Of a stretch of 64,000 bases of DNA, positions 50,431-62,216 are shown in pieces. Source of the DNA: Hippasteria phrygiana (taxonomy: Eukaryota > Echinodermata > Asteroidea > Valvatida > Goniasteridae); the NCBI GenBank assembly GCA_037893225.1, contig JAZGUH010000184.1, positions 1,426,001 to 1,490,000 of the forward strand, given 5' to 3'. Within the stretch, counting starts at the first letter, position 1; every line of letters starts with the position of its first letter. The notes beneath the pieces are model-generated. The model worked only from the letters and a program-made list of their open reading frames with translations. It was not told the DNA's origin and ran no database searches. The position numbers and the translations under genes were made by a program.

Positions 50431-50757
50431 AATGTTTAGTGTCCCTGTCCGCTTCCTTTTTGTAGGCCGCCTGGATTTAAAAAGAATTTTACCGGCTGAA
50501 ATGAGGTGAAAAACCCAAAAAATGCCAACTGATCCATGGGAAAATAAAATATAAGTTGACTAAAACTATTAGGGGCCTAAAACCACTGTAACATGTTCAG
50601 TTCTCTTGTCCAACATGTCCCTTCCTTTTTTGTATCTTTGAACAGTTGAGAAGCCTATGGTTGTCGGAAATTATAAAAAGAATGGCGGCCATCTTGAAAA
50701 TATGAATTGAAAAGCCACTCCTCCTTCCTTTAAAAAAATAACCGGACACTAAACATT
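50431..50757. repeat. inverted-repeat element of 327 bp inside the ISL2EU-type element
   Basis: AATGTTTAGTGTCC (50431-50444) pairs perfectly with GGACACTAAACATT (50744-50757). The inner left side, GTCCGCTTCCTTTTTG, is similar to the GTCCCCGCCCGATTCCTTTT block seen at 9708, 17980 and 63414. It lies just downstream of the YqaJ stop codon. Confidence 0.7.
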
Positions 50758-51079
50758 ATTTTTTTACTTGGCCTAATAGCAAGAGGTAGATGTTTGTTTT
50801 ATTACAAATGCATGGTGTTTATTATTACAACTGCTGGTGTCTTTCTCTTCATGTTTTAAAATGGTCATATACATATAAATAACGGTTCACGTTGGTACCA
50901 GGTTTGAAGTTAATTTTATGTACCAGATGTGGTGCAGGGAAAAAGAGATTGCAATGATAAGAACTTATAAGGTCATCAACTCTTCGCAAACATGTAGGTT
51001 TGCATGCATGTGTGACTATACATCCTTGAAACTATAATAATTACATGTATCCCTAACCCTCCAGCGTATTTTGGCTAGA

Positions 51080-51188
51080 AACCCTGCCAGACGCATCAGA
51101 TTGCATACTTTGTCACATTGACTTGTGTGCAGAGTGCAGCAAGGTCAAGCTGTCACCACAGATGCACTGTGCTGCGTCTGGCAGGGTT
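51080..51188. repeat. 109-bp inverted-repeat element with 16-bp perfect arms
   Basis: AACCCTGCCAGACGCA (51080-51095) and TGCGTCTGGCAGGGTT (51173-51188) are exact complements. CCCTAACCCT and AGGGTTAGGG lie just outside or at the ends. It is a likely small foldback element. Confidence 0.75.
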
Positions 51189-51494
51189 AGGGAATGTCCC
51201 TGTATGTGCTAAAAGTATGATTGTCTGACTTTGACCTTCCAGTGATCCAAAAAGAAAAGGCCAAATCGAAAAATGAACCACCAACAATTTCGACCAGTAT
51301 TAGGATCTATCTGATCAAAAAAAGAGAAGCTTGTGAATTGAACTTCATGAGATACGTTTCAAAAATGTGCTGATGTCAATACATTTTTGCATGTCTACAA
51401 AATGAGCTAGCATGTAATCTTTTTGAAACAAGAAAAAGAAAAATCAATAGGTGTTTGGGCCTCAGCTCTTATATAACTAATACAATTCTTTAAG

Positions 51495-51900
51495 GGTCAT
51501 ATTACAGTCTATGCGCTTGAGGATGAACAGGTAGGCCTAAGTTTTAAGATTTTGTTTAAATTCATCCAAAGTGGGACAGTTTTTTATATGGTCTGGGAGA
51601 TTATTCCATAGTTTGAGCAGTGAATTAAAGGCATGTTGACCATATGATTTGGCAAGTACTGGAACTAGAGCAGAGGGTGGTATTTCTTGATTAATTCTTG
51701 GAGATAGACTGCAGCTAATATGCATTTGTAAACCAGCAATTTGAAATTATCCGGGATTTAACTGGTAGCCAATGCAGCTGATGTAAAATTGAGGAAATTG
51801 GTTCATGTAAGCTTGTTTTGGTGACAAGCCTAGATGCAGATTTCAGTATTGGTTTGATGTAACATCTGTTATATATCGCAAATATTTTGATTGCATAGTG
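51495..51900 (-). mobile_element. 3' relic of a CR1/L2-like retrotransposon
   Basis: On the minus strand, SASRLVTKTSLHEPI and LHQLHWLPVKSRI are followed by YGQHAFNSLLKLWNNLPDHI and LDEFKQNLKT, the standard end of such reverse transcriptases. Frame changes and severe 5' truncation show that it is dead. It differs from the intact element at 43.4-47.4 kb. Confidence 0.75.
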
Positions 51901-53142
51901 TAGTTATAAATTTAACAATATTTATTAAATTTTATAAGCTATTTTATTTGTAAACAGCTTACATATATATTTAAGTGAAATGGTCTGTGTAAATCCCAAA
52001 CTGACAAGCTATTATTTCTTTGTTGGTAACTTACAAATAAGAATGGTGTATATATAGGTTTGATTGATCAGTGCAATGAAATGTATTGACATAGTAATAT
52101 TTCATTCTTTTAAAAGAAGAGCCACTTTTACTTGACATTCCCTGGCAGAATATCTGTGGGAATGGTTTGAACTGGCAACAGAAGCCAGTCACTTTTTTCT
52201 GTCCTCCATGCAATCCAGTCTGCAATAACTATATTCTTTTTAAATTGGAGATATATTTCACTGATTTCATGTCCACACTGAACACTTTAAGGAAATTATA
52301 TTTTTATTATGAACTGAATGCATAAATGCACAAAAACACTTTAATTTGTACATACAAAAATGGAATAAATACATGAAGTTCAATTTGGTTTATCTTGTAA
52401 AATTAATGGTTTGGCGTTTCCCCCCTAAATTTGAGCCAGTCATTTTACTTTTATAAATATCTTAATATATTTCTGACCTGAGACCGTCTTAAAACTCACT
52501 CTGTATACTAATTACAAAACACAAACTGCAACACAAAAAACAATTGTTATGATATTCAATATCCAAATGCAGCACAACAGCAGAAATATGTATGGTCATG
52601 GTCTAACATGGTGTCCATGTTACGTCTGCACCGATTCTTCAAATTCTTGCTATTTGTGCTATGTTTGGACACTGACTGCCGTAAAAAGGTGTTTCATTGT
52701 TGCATAGTGTGTCTTTTAATTATTGTACATAATAAATTGTCCATATTTGTTTATTAAAGTGTTAACAAACCACAACAATTTAAATGTTGGACACGGTGTC
52801 CATGTTACGTCTATTTTACATTAATAAAAACACTTTTTATCATATTTTTGTAAAAATATAACTTACATGATTGAAACTTTCTTAAATAATCTCACACACA
52901 AAGATGGATGTCACATGAAATAACTGAATTAAATGTAATGATGGTTTTAATGATATGGTCATATACACACTGTGTCCCAACCTGGTGGAATGACCCAAAT
53001 GGGAATCAAGTATGATGAACCAATTTTTACCCATCAATATTGACCTCAGCATGGGCCTCGCTTTTGGTTTGGTCCAATAACTGGCCATGAGAAACATTAC
53101 TGACATGCAAAAGATTGGTTCATCACACTTATATTCCAATAT
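51901..53142. other. no gene seen; internal spacer of the ISL2EU-type element
   Basis: AT-rich sequence between the two convergent genes. A direct repeat TGGTGTCCATGTTACGTCT / CGGTGTCCATGTTACGTCT occurs near 52609 and 52794. No domain is recognised in any frame. Confidence 0.45.
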
Positions 53143-53145
53143 TTA

Positions 53146-53617
53146 AAGGTAGTGTACATGATTGGTCATTGTTGCAATTTTTAGAAATGGGCGGATTTGG
53201 GGGTTCAGTATTTTATAGGAAATATCGTTCCACTGACCTGCTCAAAGTTTTACGTTGTTGGATGGCGGAAAAAACGAGAGAAAAAACGGCGCTCGTTTTC
53301 AACCGTCGGGCGGATGATAGCCTTTAGTCAAGGCGCGCATGGCTATACCGCGTGACGCGCCCCGAATATGCCATCATGTCCGGGGGTGCCACTCGTCCGG
53401 GTAGCCACGCGCGCCTTGACTGAAGGCTACAGGGCAGTTTTCCAACTATTTCAAACTGGAAATCGTTGGAAAACGATATACATTTCCACTTTTCTTGACA
53501 ACGACAGCACACCTAGTGGTGCCATCATTTCACAGGGTGATTGAGACGTCTAGTAAGGTATTTCATAACAATTCAGTATATAAAAAATGGAGGATTACCA
53601 ATCGTGTACACTACCTT
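53146..53617 (-). repeat. AAGGTAGTGTAC-family MITE, copy 5, with TTA duplication
   Basis: The element is bounded by AAGGTAGTGTACATGATTGG and the inverted AAGGTAGTGTACACGATTGG, with TTA on both sides (53143-53145 and 53618-53620). Its right half is the reverse complement of 22720-22870 (copy 4): the CACCTAGTGGTGCCATCATT and TGGAAAACGATA blocks match. A 3-bp TWA-type duplication is typical of PIF/Harbinger-derived elements, which is only a suggestion here. Confidence 0.8.
53318..53429. repeat. nested foldback element inside MITE copy 5
   Basis: TAGCCTTTAGTCAAGGCGCG (from 53318) pairs with CGCGCCTTGACTGAAGGCTA (to 53429), giving 28-bp arms with two or three mismatches. The corresponding GC-rich block is absent from copies 1-4, so it inserted after the family spread. 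Confidence 0.75.
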
Positions 53618-53742
53618 TTATGCGTTATTCAGAAAACCTATATTTTGATATCACAGAAAAGTACACTCATTTGTCAAGGATAAACCAGCATACATGTACA
53701 TGTATCTGCGATTGAAACTCCACTTTCTTTGAGGAAGTCACA

Positions 53743-56700
53743 CTACTTGACTAGAGCTGGAAGAAGATTGGTCAATGCTGCACACACTATAATTATTTCA
53801 TCAATAGTTTTGACCAATGTTATGGGAACAACATGCTGCAATATGTGAAATTCCTTTATACGTCCAATTGCCCTTTCTACATGAATGCGAACATTTGACA
53901 GACTGCGTGAACCTGCAACTTCCTGTCCTGATAATTGTTTCTTTCCTTTAGTGAATGCAGGAATGGCAAGGGTGGCACCGTGTACAGCAAGTTCCTCAGC
54001 AATAGTGAACCCTCTGTCAGCTAAGATGAGGTCACCAGGCAACAGTTTCTCATAAAACCCACTCTTTTGGGTTAATGTTTTATCTGAAACTCTACCTCCA
54101 AAACATTTAGACAAAAACATGACTGCACCAGTGGGTGAAATGCCTATTAATACCTTAATTGTATTGTGATGTTTGTAGTGGCTGTATGTGTGTGCTCTAA
54201 GCTTTAGATCTGAAGGCCGTTGCATAAATATTTCAAAGCAGTCAATAATGACTGTTGCTTTACGATATTTCTTTGACTTCTTAAAAGCTGTGGGAAGTGT
54301 CCACCTCAGGGTGTGCCTATCTGGCCAATTTATCAATGGCTTCAGCTGAACTGCCATGTGCCTAATCCATAAATGAAATATGTTTGAAGCACTTGATCTT
54401 GAAATTTTAAATCTGTCAGCAATATCATCAAAAGCTAAATCAAGCCTAAGCTTCATTAAAACTAACAACAGCTGATCTTTTAAATTAAGACACTTGCAAT
54501 ATGAAGGAGATACACCCTTGACTAGCTGCTGAAACAACCACAAAAAAACTAAATATGAAGGAAGACCAGTGTAGAATTTACATTTTTTGTCTGATTTAAT
54601 TTTATCATTGGACCATTTCAACTTGTCTACTGTCCTGTGTAGAGAGCAAATATCAGATTTAAGACTTGCTATTTCATCACGGTACATTTTGTGTGGGTCA
54701 TCACAGGGTTCCACAGTCTGGCTTGATGAATCAGTTGTTTTCTGTCCATCTTGTGCAAAATCTTCTTTTGCCCTCTTTCGTGAAGGTGGCAAAGGCACAT
54801 TGCTGAAACAAAAACGCATTTAAAACAAAAACCTTATCAGAATTCAGGTTTGCATTTTGCAAAAAAAAAGTTGTGTTGCCCTCTGCGACCGACCCTAAAA
54901 GTCACAAAAGTCTGGTTGTGTTTTTTTTATTATTATTTTAAAAGCAATTTTCAAAATCTCACCTTTTCCCACACAAAACGAACAAGTTTTATTGAAATAA
55001 TTGTCTTTTAAAAATACAGCTACGATGGCACAATCGTGCATTTCGCCATTTCAATTATAAATAAGCCTACTTTTTGCCTCCTGACTTTAGAGTTACACAA
55101 CATGTAGTATTGTTTTGATGATTTCAAGGATAGTAAAAAAAATAAAAAAAAAATAAATAAAGTAAATAAATAAATTTAAGGGCAACACAAGTGTTTTTTC
55201 CCCTTACTATACTTTTGTTGCTGCACTAGTATTTAGAACATACAATTTTATCACTGTGCACCAGAGCTTGAAACCAACTACACACAACTGTTTGTCAGTA
55301 AATAAGATTATTTTTTAAACCCCAACAGTGCTGAATCCATTGATTTTAATACAAATTTACACGCACCCTAGGGGGTTATAATAGGATTAAAAGAATGCAA
55401 ATATGTAAATCAAATGCCATGAGAAAAATAAACATACTTATTCACCAGGTCAGGTCCCAACAGCGGAGTTGATGAGTTGGTGGTTGGCTCAGTACATGTA
55501 GGCCTATCTTGCACGTCTTGGGGAAATTTCTGTAGCCTTCGCTTTAGCTCTGAGCGTTTCCTGCACCTCTCATAGCGCTGCAGATCCTCCTCTCCTTTCC
55601 TCTTTTGGTCAGGTGCGGACTCGCTGAATAAGGATGGCTTAAAATCAACATGATTTTTATCTCTGGAGTAATTTCCTGTAGAATACCAAGCATGAGAAAG
55701 CAAACACTAATGAGGAATTAAAAAGCAATAAACAAAATTAAATCAAGGTGATGAATCCAAATAAGCCTAGTTAGCTTCCCCATAAGACCTGATGAATTAT
55801 TTCAATTGACATTGTAACACAATTTTGAAAGAAACTGATGCAATAGAGGGCTTCACTATATAGGAACTATGCAAAACAGAAGCGTTTCACCTGAAGAGCT
55901 CTCATCTTTGAGTTGAAATTGAAACAATGAATATAATTTAAGTCTAAGCTTGTAGCCTGGAGAGTGGTTTGTGTTTTGGGGATCTCAAAAAAAATTTGTT
56001 GATTGTTAAACATTCTAAACACGTGGTGAAATATTATTAGTGCCTGAAAGAACAGCACAATCTTATTTTGTCCTAGATATGAGAAAAAAGAAAACCCTTC
56101 AGTATGTTTTTTTACGGGAGACGTTGGGGTGTCGCGGCTGTTCTGGCAGCCAAACGAACCGCTGCAATGTATTTGTGCAGTCAAGCATAACATAAACAAT
56201 AATCCAACAATGGATTGAAACAGCACAAACAGCAGCAAATGGAGTCATCCGGCCTGGTGGCACTTATTTTTTGATGCCATATGGCATCTTCTGTACGCAA
56301 AGGGTTAAGTTTTACGTTTTTAATCAAATGGTTATTTCTATTTAGATTTTATTTTCTTCCCTTTGATTTCAGTGGTTTTGACTTTTGGAGAATTTGTTTT
56401 AAAAGGAAAATAAAGTCTGAGAACCATTTGGTTCCAACAGCAAAGATTGTTACGTTGAATACCATTTCGTCGAAGAACTAGACAGTCGAGTGCTGTAACC
56501 ACTGGGATTAGTAAAATCTTTCCGAATTTCTTTTTATTCGGTCAACATAGCCTAGGCCTATCACTGTATCAGTTCAATCATGCATGGTCAAAGATCATCG
56601 ACAACTGTGCCAGGAGTGGTTAATAATCCTGCCTTAAAAACAAGTGGGTTTGTCAAAACAAAAGTGCAAATAAGTTTAACTGATTGATGGTGTTACTGAC

Positions 56701-56963
56701 TGTTGCGAATTCATAAAAAAAAACAATAGTTAAGCTCTGTCAAATAAAATCGAACAATAAATTAACTGACCGGAAACAAAGTGTTGGCTGCAGATCCGAT
56801 GGTGTTCCGACAGCTGCCATCTCAGCTGGTCGCGGTGTCGGCGTACGGTACGGATCCAGGCCCTACGTTGCACAGAATACGCCTCGGAATCCGGAAAACG
56901 GAAGAATTTTGTTTCTGAGTCTTTTCTGTGTCTATTACTACAGCAACAACAGCTTACAACCAT
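53743..56963 (-). CDS. THAP-domain DDE transposase of the ISL2EU-type element (3 exons)
   Basis: The exons on the minus strand are 56963-56771, 55675-55438 and 54802-53743, together 496 residues. Splice sites are G|GTCAGT, TTCTACAG|GAAA, AA|GTATGT and TTTGTTTCAG|CAAT, and the phases agree at both joins. Exon 1 encodes a THAP zinc finger: SCCCCSNRHRK, then KFFRFPDSE, a conserved W, and ICSQHFVSG (C2-C-H pattern). Exon 2 adds a Lys/Arg-rich linker. Exon 3 begins with a coiled-coil-like stretch and then a DDE_Tnp_4-type catalytic domain: ISRSSASNIFHLWI (helix-turn-helix-like), VIIDCFEIFM (first D), LILADRGFTI (second D) and VRIHVERAIGRIKEF (E). All three catalytic residues and the frame are intact, so the gene may still be functional. 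Confidence 0.88.
54803..55437 (-). other. intron 2 of the transposase gene
   Basis: AT-rich, with GTATGT at its 5' end and TTTTTGTTTCAG at its 3' end. It has A-rich and T-rich microsatellites near 54930 and 55130, and no inserted gene. Confidence 0.75.
55676..56770 (-). other. intron 1 of the transposase gene
   Basis: 1,095 bp bounded by GTCAGT and TTCTACAG. It contains no recognisable gene or element apart from a GC-richer patch near 56110-56170. Confidence 0.75.
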
Positions 56964-57086
56964 GTTCAGTCAATGTGAAACCGCCGACAGTGATGCTTGA
57001 ATTACGCGGGAGATTTGTTTACATATCAGTCGCTTCAGAGTTTGCCAACCAAAATGGCGGATTTGTTTTATCACGTGATTCGTGAC

Positions 57087-57104
57087 GTTTCGATAGAAAG
57101 GTCT
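57087..57104 (-). repeat. right terminal inverted repeat of the ISL2EU-type element
   Basis: Inverted, it reads AGACCTTTCTATCG and then AAAC. The host AT follows at 57105-57106. CCAACCAAAATGGCGG, about 40 bp further inside, matches the subterminal block near the left end (TTGGTTGGCAAA). Confidence 0.8.
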
Positions 57105-57838
57105 ATAGCTAAATCATATTAGATCTTATAGGGCCTATTAGTAGAACAAAATACCAAATTAAATACGCGATTGTTATTTTTGTTACTAGACGAAAAACGC
57201 GTTACCTATACTAATCCGACGAACAAAATTTAAAATTAGAAGCCATCTTTGGGTACCCAATCGAGCGGTAGGCCTACCATACACACGCGATCGTTATACG
57301 CGCGCACACATTGCGCCTTTGACCAATAGGTCAAAAGTAAACACGCCCCAAAGCAAATACGCGCCTTATAATTATGTGCTAAGCACGCCGCGCCTATGAA
57401 GCGCGTGCGAGCGCTGTACCGCCCGATTGGGTGGCTTCTAACGGTTCGTCGGATTAGTGGAATCGTCCAGTAATTCTCCTTGTTTGAATATTCATGTTAT
57501 AGAAGGCTTTTGGCGATTCCGACTAATCAGCTTATTCCGTCCACCTAATTCGCCATAGGGTGTGTACAAACCGATGAACGACATTCCCTAGTCTGGTTCC
57601 TAGACCAAAATATTCTGACTACATAAGTTTCTGATAAATAGGGAATCTTCAGGTCAGTGAACCAGACTACGACATTCCCAAGTCTGCGATCGTGATCAAA
57701 GGTTAACTCACAAGAGGACGCAAGATGGCGCTATTTCCGGCACTACTGTATTGGCTATCAGGCTGACAAAAACCACGATCACAGACGTGGAACCAAGTCT
57801 AGTTTAATAGCAGTGTTGTAACCAAGTCATTTTTTTCT
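57105..57838. repeat. flank with several foldback elements, no gene
   Basis: 57210-57458 has the inverted repeat ACTAATCCGACGAAC...GTTCGTCGGATTAGT, with a second paired block AGAAGCCATCTTTGGGTACC / TTGGGTGGCTTCT; it looks like a MITE of about 249 bp. 57591-57668 has CTAGTCTGGTTC / GAACCAGACTA. 57680-57800 has paired GATCGTGATC-like and CACGATCACAGAC words. Nothing coding is recognised. Confidence 0.6.
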
Positions 57839-58365
57839 CAAGTCAAGTCAAGTCAAGTCGCAAGTCAAATTTTCCCAAGTCAAGTCAAGTCCCAAGTCAA
57901 TTTTTCCAAGTCAAGTACCAAATCTCGAGTCAATTGTTAGTAAATAAAAATTCCAATGACAAAATGACAATACATAGGCTAGGCTAGCACGCATGCACTG
58001 TACAAAATCAACCTGGTGTGCCATTTCGACAATTCTCCATGCAGCTCGGCCAGCGCTGCGGCCCTGCATACGTATACTGGACCCAGCTTGCTATAGATGC
58101 GCTATAGGCTTGTTTTTTAACTGATACCTGTATGTTTGTGTTTATTTTAACAGAAGTGTTAATGTCAGCAAGTCAAATTTATTCAAGTCAAGTCGAGTCA
58201 CAAGTCATGTTCTTTCAAGTAAAGTCAAGTCCTAAGTTATTTTTTTCCAAGTCAAGTCAAGTCCTAAGTTATTTTTTTCCAAGTCAAGTCAAGTCTCAAG
58301 TCAAAAAAATTGCGACTCGAGTCCGATTCAAGTCAAGTCAGCAAGTCAAGTCAACAAGACTGTTT
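57839..58365 (+). repeat. AAGTC-based microsatellite-like region
   Basis: Two blocks (57839-57935 and 58165-58365) consist mainly of AAGTC pentamers, often as CAAGTCAAGTCAAGTC, mixed with TTTTTTCC spacers. About 230 bp of ordinary sequence separates them. Long open frames across the second block (Ser/Gln/Val/Lys-rich) are by-products of the repeat. Confidence 0.85.
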
Positions 58366-59453
58366 AATATACGCGCGGGCGACGAAATAACAACACAAGG
58401 GTCTGGGGCCCAAGACGATCATTGCATACATAATATTACCCACTGGATTTTCTAGTGCTGGGCATCAAACTGCAGTGACGTCATCAAAGCGGAAGTTATG
58501 TGTAAATTTACGCATAATATATAAGTTCGCGCAATTTAGATTTCGACAGAGTTACATTGTAATTTTCTGTCATCTTGCATATCCAACGTTCAAAACAAAT
58601 TCTGAACCTGAAAATGTCTTCTTTAGCAGGAATCATATATTTGTATTCATGACTGAATTAAACAAAGTGCAACTGAAAAATGTCTCGCCTGATCACCTCG
58701 TATTTGTGATAAACAAACACCAAACCTCTTGTTGTAATTAAAACAAACCTAATTCATATAAAAATCGACTTAACTAACAAAATGGGATTGCAATATAACC
58801 AACAAAATCTGACTTTTTATTTTAAAAATAAGATTCTTATCAACCCTTGGCCCAAATGGCAAAATTATCTAGGATTCGCCAACCCCCATTCCCAATTTGC
58901 CCTGTAACCTTTATGGTTCATTATTATTCTGCATGATTGCAGCAGAACGCTGCCCAGATTGTAAAGCAAGGCTAAGTCATGGGTCATCAAAGCTATACAT
59001 GAAAGATGTCTGAGTGTGGTATTATTGTCGAGCCACTGAGTACGGCATGTGAATGTTCGGCGTTCAAAAGAACACGGTACCAAGTTCAGTTGTTGAAGAT
59101 TGACAAAAACATTTCCATAACAAAAGATGTTGTTGGGGCCCCACATAGGGTGCTGAGAGACATTGTAAAACTTCCGTAGCTTCGCCTTTTCATAGGTTTA
59201 AGAGTTTTTCCTTTGTTTTACATGATTTTGAGCAAAACAGAAAAACACTGCTTCAGAAATAATTTTAGGCATACTGGGAATTAAGATTCAAGTTCGTTCC
59301 ACGTCGACTGGTAAAAAGAACACTTTTAGAACAATGTAAGCCTTATATAAAATTACAGCTACCTAGACCTATAACTTCACGTCAGAAACTGTGCTTAGCA
59401 ATTAAACACTTTTCTAAACACTTTGTAAACATTTTCAAAGTGAACAAAGAAAC

Positions 59454-59527
59454 TGGCAGGAGCGGGATTCGAACCTGCGACCTTTGGGTTACCGTACCGG
59501 CGCTCTATTAACTGAGCTATCTTTCCC
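59454..59527 (-). repeat. tRNA-like sequence in copy C
   Basis: The counterpart of 5719-5793. B box GGTTCGAATCC is intact and the A box is TAGCTCAGTTAATAGAGCG. One acceptor-side base differs (GGGAAAG), and the stem still cannot pair with TCCTGCC. Confidence 0.6.
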
Positions 59528-60127
59528 TATGTTGGCGGTCTCCCAAATTGTCAGTATCTTTGTTCGGGTGGGCGCTAGTCAGAAGTCATAAACCCAGAAT
59601 GCCGTATAGCCAGGGATCACACCCAATTTTACGATACAACCTGGGAAGCGGCGTTGTGGGGATCACTCAATGAGGATACGACTTTTTAACTTTATATTTC
59701 GTCAAACAATCCACAAGGGAAACTGACTAGGTAAATTTGGATACATTTTCAAAGAACAAAGAAACTGGCAACACGGTTTTTAGAATGTGATTATCTCATT
59801 AAAAGGTGACAAGATTAAGAACAAAGAAACCTAAACACGTAATAAAGAATCAACAAATAGAACGCTTGCTCGACTATGCTTCACTTTGGATAGTAAGATG
59901 AATGTTTTTCATGGATAGTATACCAAATTACAACATAACTTCCTTAATGTGTAGAAAGATGACTCAAGGCATTTAGTTAAAATAGAAACCATAAAACAGG
60001 AATAACAATTGAAAAAGTGATGAAAAAAGTGATCGAAATACACATAAATCATGGTGAATTTTTGTTTGTTTTATTGTCGAAATGAACCACAAGAAAAACT
60101 GACTAGATCCTTTAAATGAATTTCCAA

Positions 60128-60310
60128 AGAGAAGGAAAACCGACAGGAGCGGGATTTGAACCTGCGACCTCTCGAACACTAAAGACACTGACAATTTGCG
60201 AGACCACCAACACAGGGCAAGATAGCTCAGTACCGACGTAGAGCGCCGGTGCGATATTCCGGAGGTTGCAGGTTCAAATCCCGCTTCTGTCATTTTCTTT
60301 GTTCTCTTTG
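60128..60310. repeat. tRNA-like module facing an inverted tRNA-like 3' half (copy C)
   Basis: The counterpart of 6390-6575: minus-strand GGATTTGAACC at 60155-60165 and plus-strand GGTTCAAATCC near 60271-60281. Confidence 0.6.
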
Positions 60311-62216
60311 GAAATTTAGTTTTGTTTAAAATCCACAGACCAACAGTTTAGAACACGTCCCAAAGTGCGAGACCACCCTGTAATATAATCAGACTGCATA
60401 CCAGTCTCTGTTCATAAAAACAAAGCAAACTTTACATGTAATAGAGCCCCATTCCAATCTAGAACCACAGCAGTAAATGTAGGGCATGCAGGACAAACTG
60501 CTGGGGCTATACTGCCCCCAATTATAGCAGGATGTGGAGGTGGGGGAAAATTTAACCCCGATACGAAAAAACCCAAGAAAAGTGCATCTAAAAATGCAAT
60601 TGATAGGTGCATTTGTATAGAAAATATGATTTAGAATAAGCCCTAGTGTGATTGCAAATACAAATTATGCTGAATAAACCCAAATGAAAACAAACTTTAC
60701 TAAATCCCCCTACCAAAATCGGTAAAAAAAGGAACATTTTGGAAAATAACGAACCCTTAATTAACATGTGGCACAACCAGGTATTTCAAGATTTATGTCA
60801 GCAAAATCCGTAAAAAACACTTTTGAGTGACCATACACTGTGCCAATAACATCTTTAAAACAGAAAACAAAGTTTCTTTCCAAAGGCATATACTTCCCGG
60901 AAATCAAGTTTCCTGAAAAAAAATCAAGTTTGTTACAAGCGACACTGCTGAACAAGATTTTGCTTTTCCTGACCGATTTTAGTGACTCTTTTCTCAACTT
61001 GAGTAAAGAGTTTACTGTAATACCCCACCAAAATCGATCACGAACAGCAACATATTGGGACCACGCCACGTATGTTTGGACTTTAGGAACATGTTCGAAT
61101 TTTTGTTGCACACTTACCTAACCCTTTTCCCTCAACGAACTTGATCAAAGGCACAAAACCACGACAAACACCAGCGAAAGTTTCCCAAGACGAGATGGCC
61201 AATAACTGCTGCCAGAAACTCATAAAAATCGTGAAAACGCCTCAACTTTACGACACCAAAATGTACCCTTAGTTTGGCAACTTATGTGAGCTTCGTCTGA
61301 ATTCGGTTTGTACACAGAAAGTGCAACAGAAATTGAGGTCTTGTTTTGGTGGTTGGAAACTGCTGCAGAGTGTGGGTCTTTTGTTGTGCATTAAAGCGAA
61401 ACGACAAGTTTTGTGTGGGTCTATTTCCTGTGCATTGGTCGTGACCAGCGGCCAATTTCACGGCGATGCTTACCACAAATATTTGCTTAGCATGAAAATA
61501 ATTTCTTAGTAGATACAGGATTGTGTATCGCTTGTGGTTGGCATTCAGCTGTTATTAACATGGAAATCCCATGGCCTTTTGGTTGGTAACCTGTTTTAAC
61601 TAATAAGCAAGACTTTTTTGTGCTTAGCAAATTTCTGTGCTGAGCAGCTATGTGAAATTGGCCCCAGTAGACCAGCGTCGTGTAAATATAAGCTCCCTGA
61701 AAATCAGATTTGTTGGTCATACTGCGCATGCTGAGTAGGTCCATGTACGTCTTTTTTTTTTCTTGGACCAGACTAAGCCAGTTCGGTATTTCAAATGCCC
61801 ATACGTGCACAATGACATTTTATCCCGAACGAACTGCGTGATCTAACGCGCGCGTGTGAACGCAAAATGTGATCGCAACACGTGCACGTATTAAATTCAA
61901 TCAGAATGGGCGTTCGCGTAATATGGCGTGACATTACGTATTTTATCCCGAATAACCTTTGAGATACCGAACTGGCTTATTATCATAATCCATATTCATG
62001 ATTTATTTTATATCAAATGCATCGCACGAGGGCGCTAGATATAGTGACGTCTTCAGTAAACTTATTTGGAAGACCTGGCTGTATTGGTAAAACGAAAACG
62101 GGGCAATGCCCCCCCCCCCCCCCCCCCCAACTTGTTCCACTGTGATGGGAAAACATACAAAAGGGCAGCCTTAAATTTTGTCACCATGAAATATTGTAGT
62201 ATTGCACATCCCTTAA

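Larger units (their letters stand above)
47461..57104. mobile_element. complete two-gene ISL2EU-type DNA transposon
   Basis: The ends are AGACCTTTCCATTG at 47461 and, inverted, AGACCTTTCTATCG ending at 57104. Both are flanked by AT (47459-47460 and 57105-57106), a 2-bp target duplication. A second shared block, TTGGTTGGCAAA, lies about 55-70 bp inside each end. The element is 9,644 bp. It carries a SWIM/YqaJ gene reading inward from the left and a THAP plus DDE transposase gene reading inward from the right. From memory, this gene pair and a 2-bp duplication are the hallmarks of the ISL2EU superfamily. Several smaller elements have inserted into it. Confidence 0.85.

Noticed and set aside
58132..58455. 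Ser/Gln/Val/Lys-rich protein
   Set aside because: It is a translation of AAGTC pentamers and has no homologous features.
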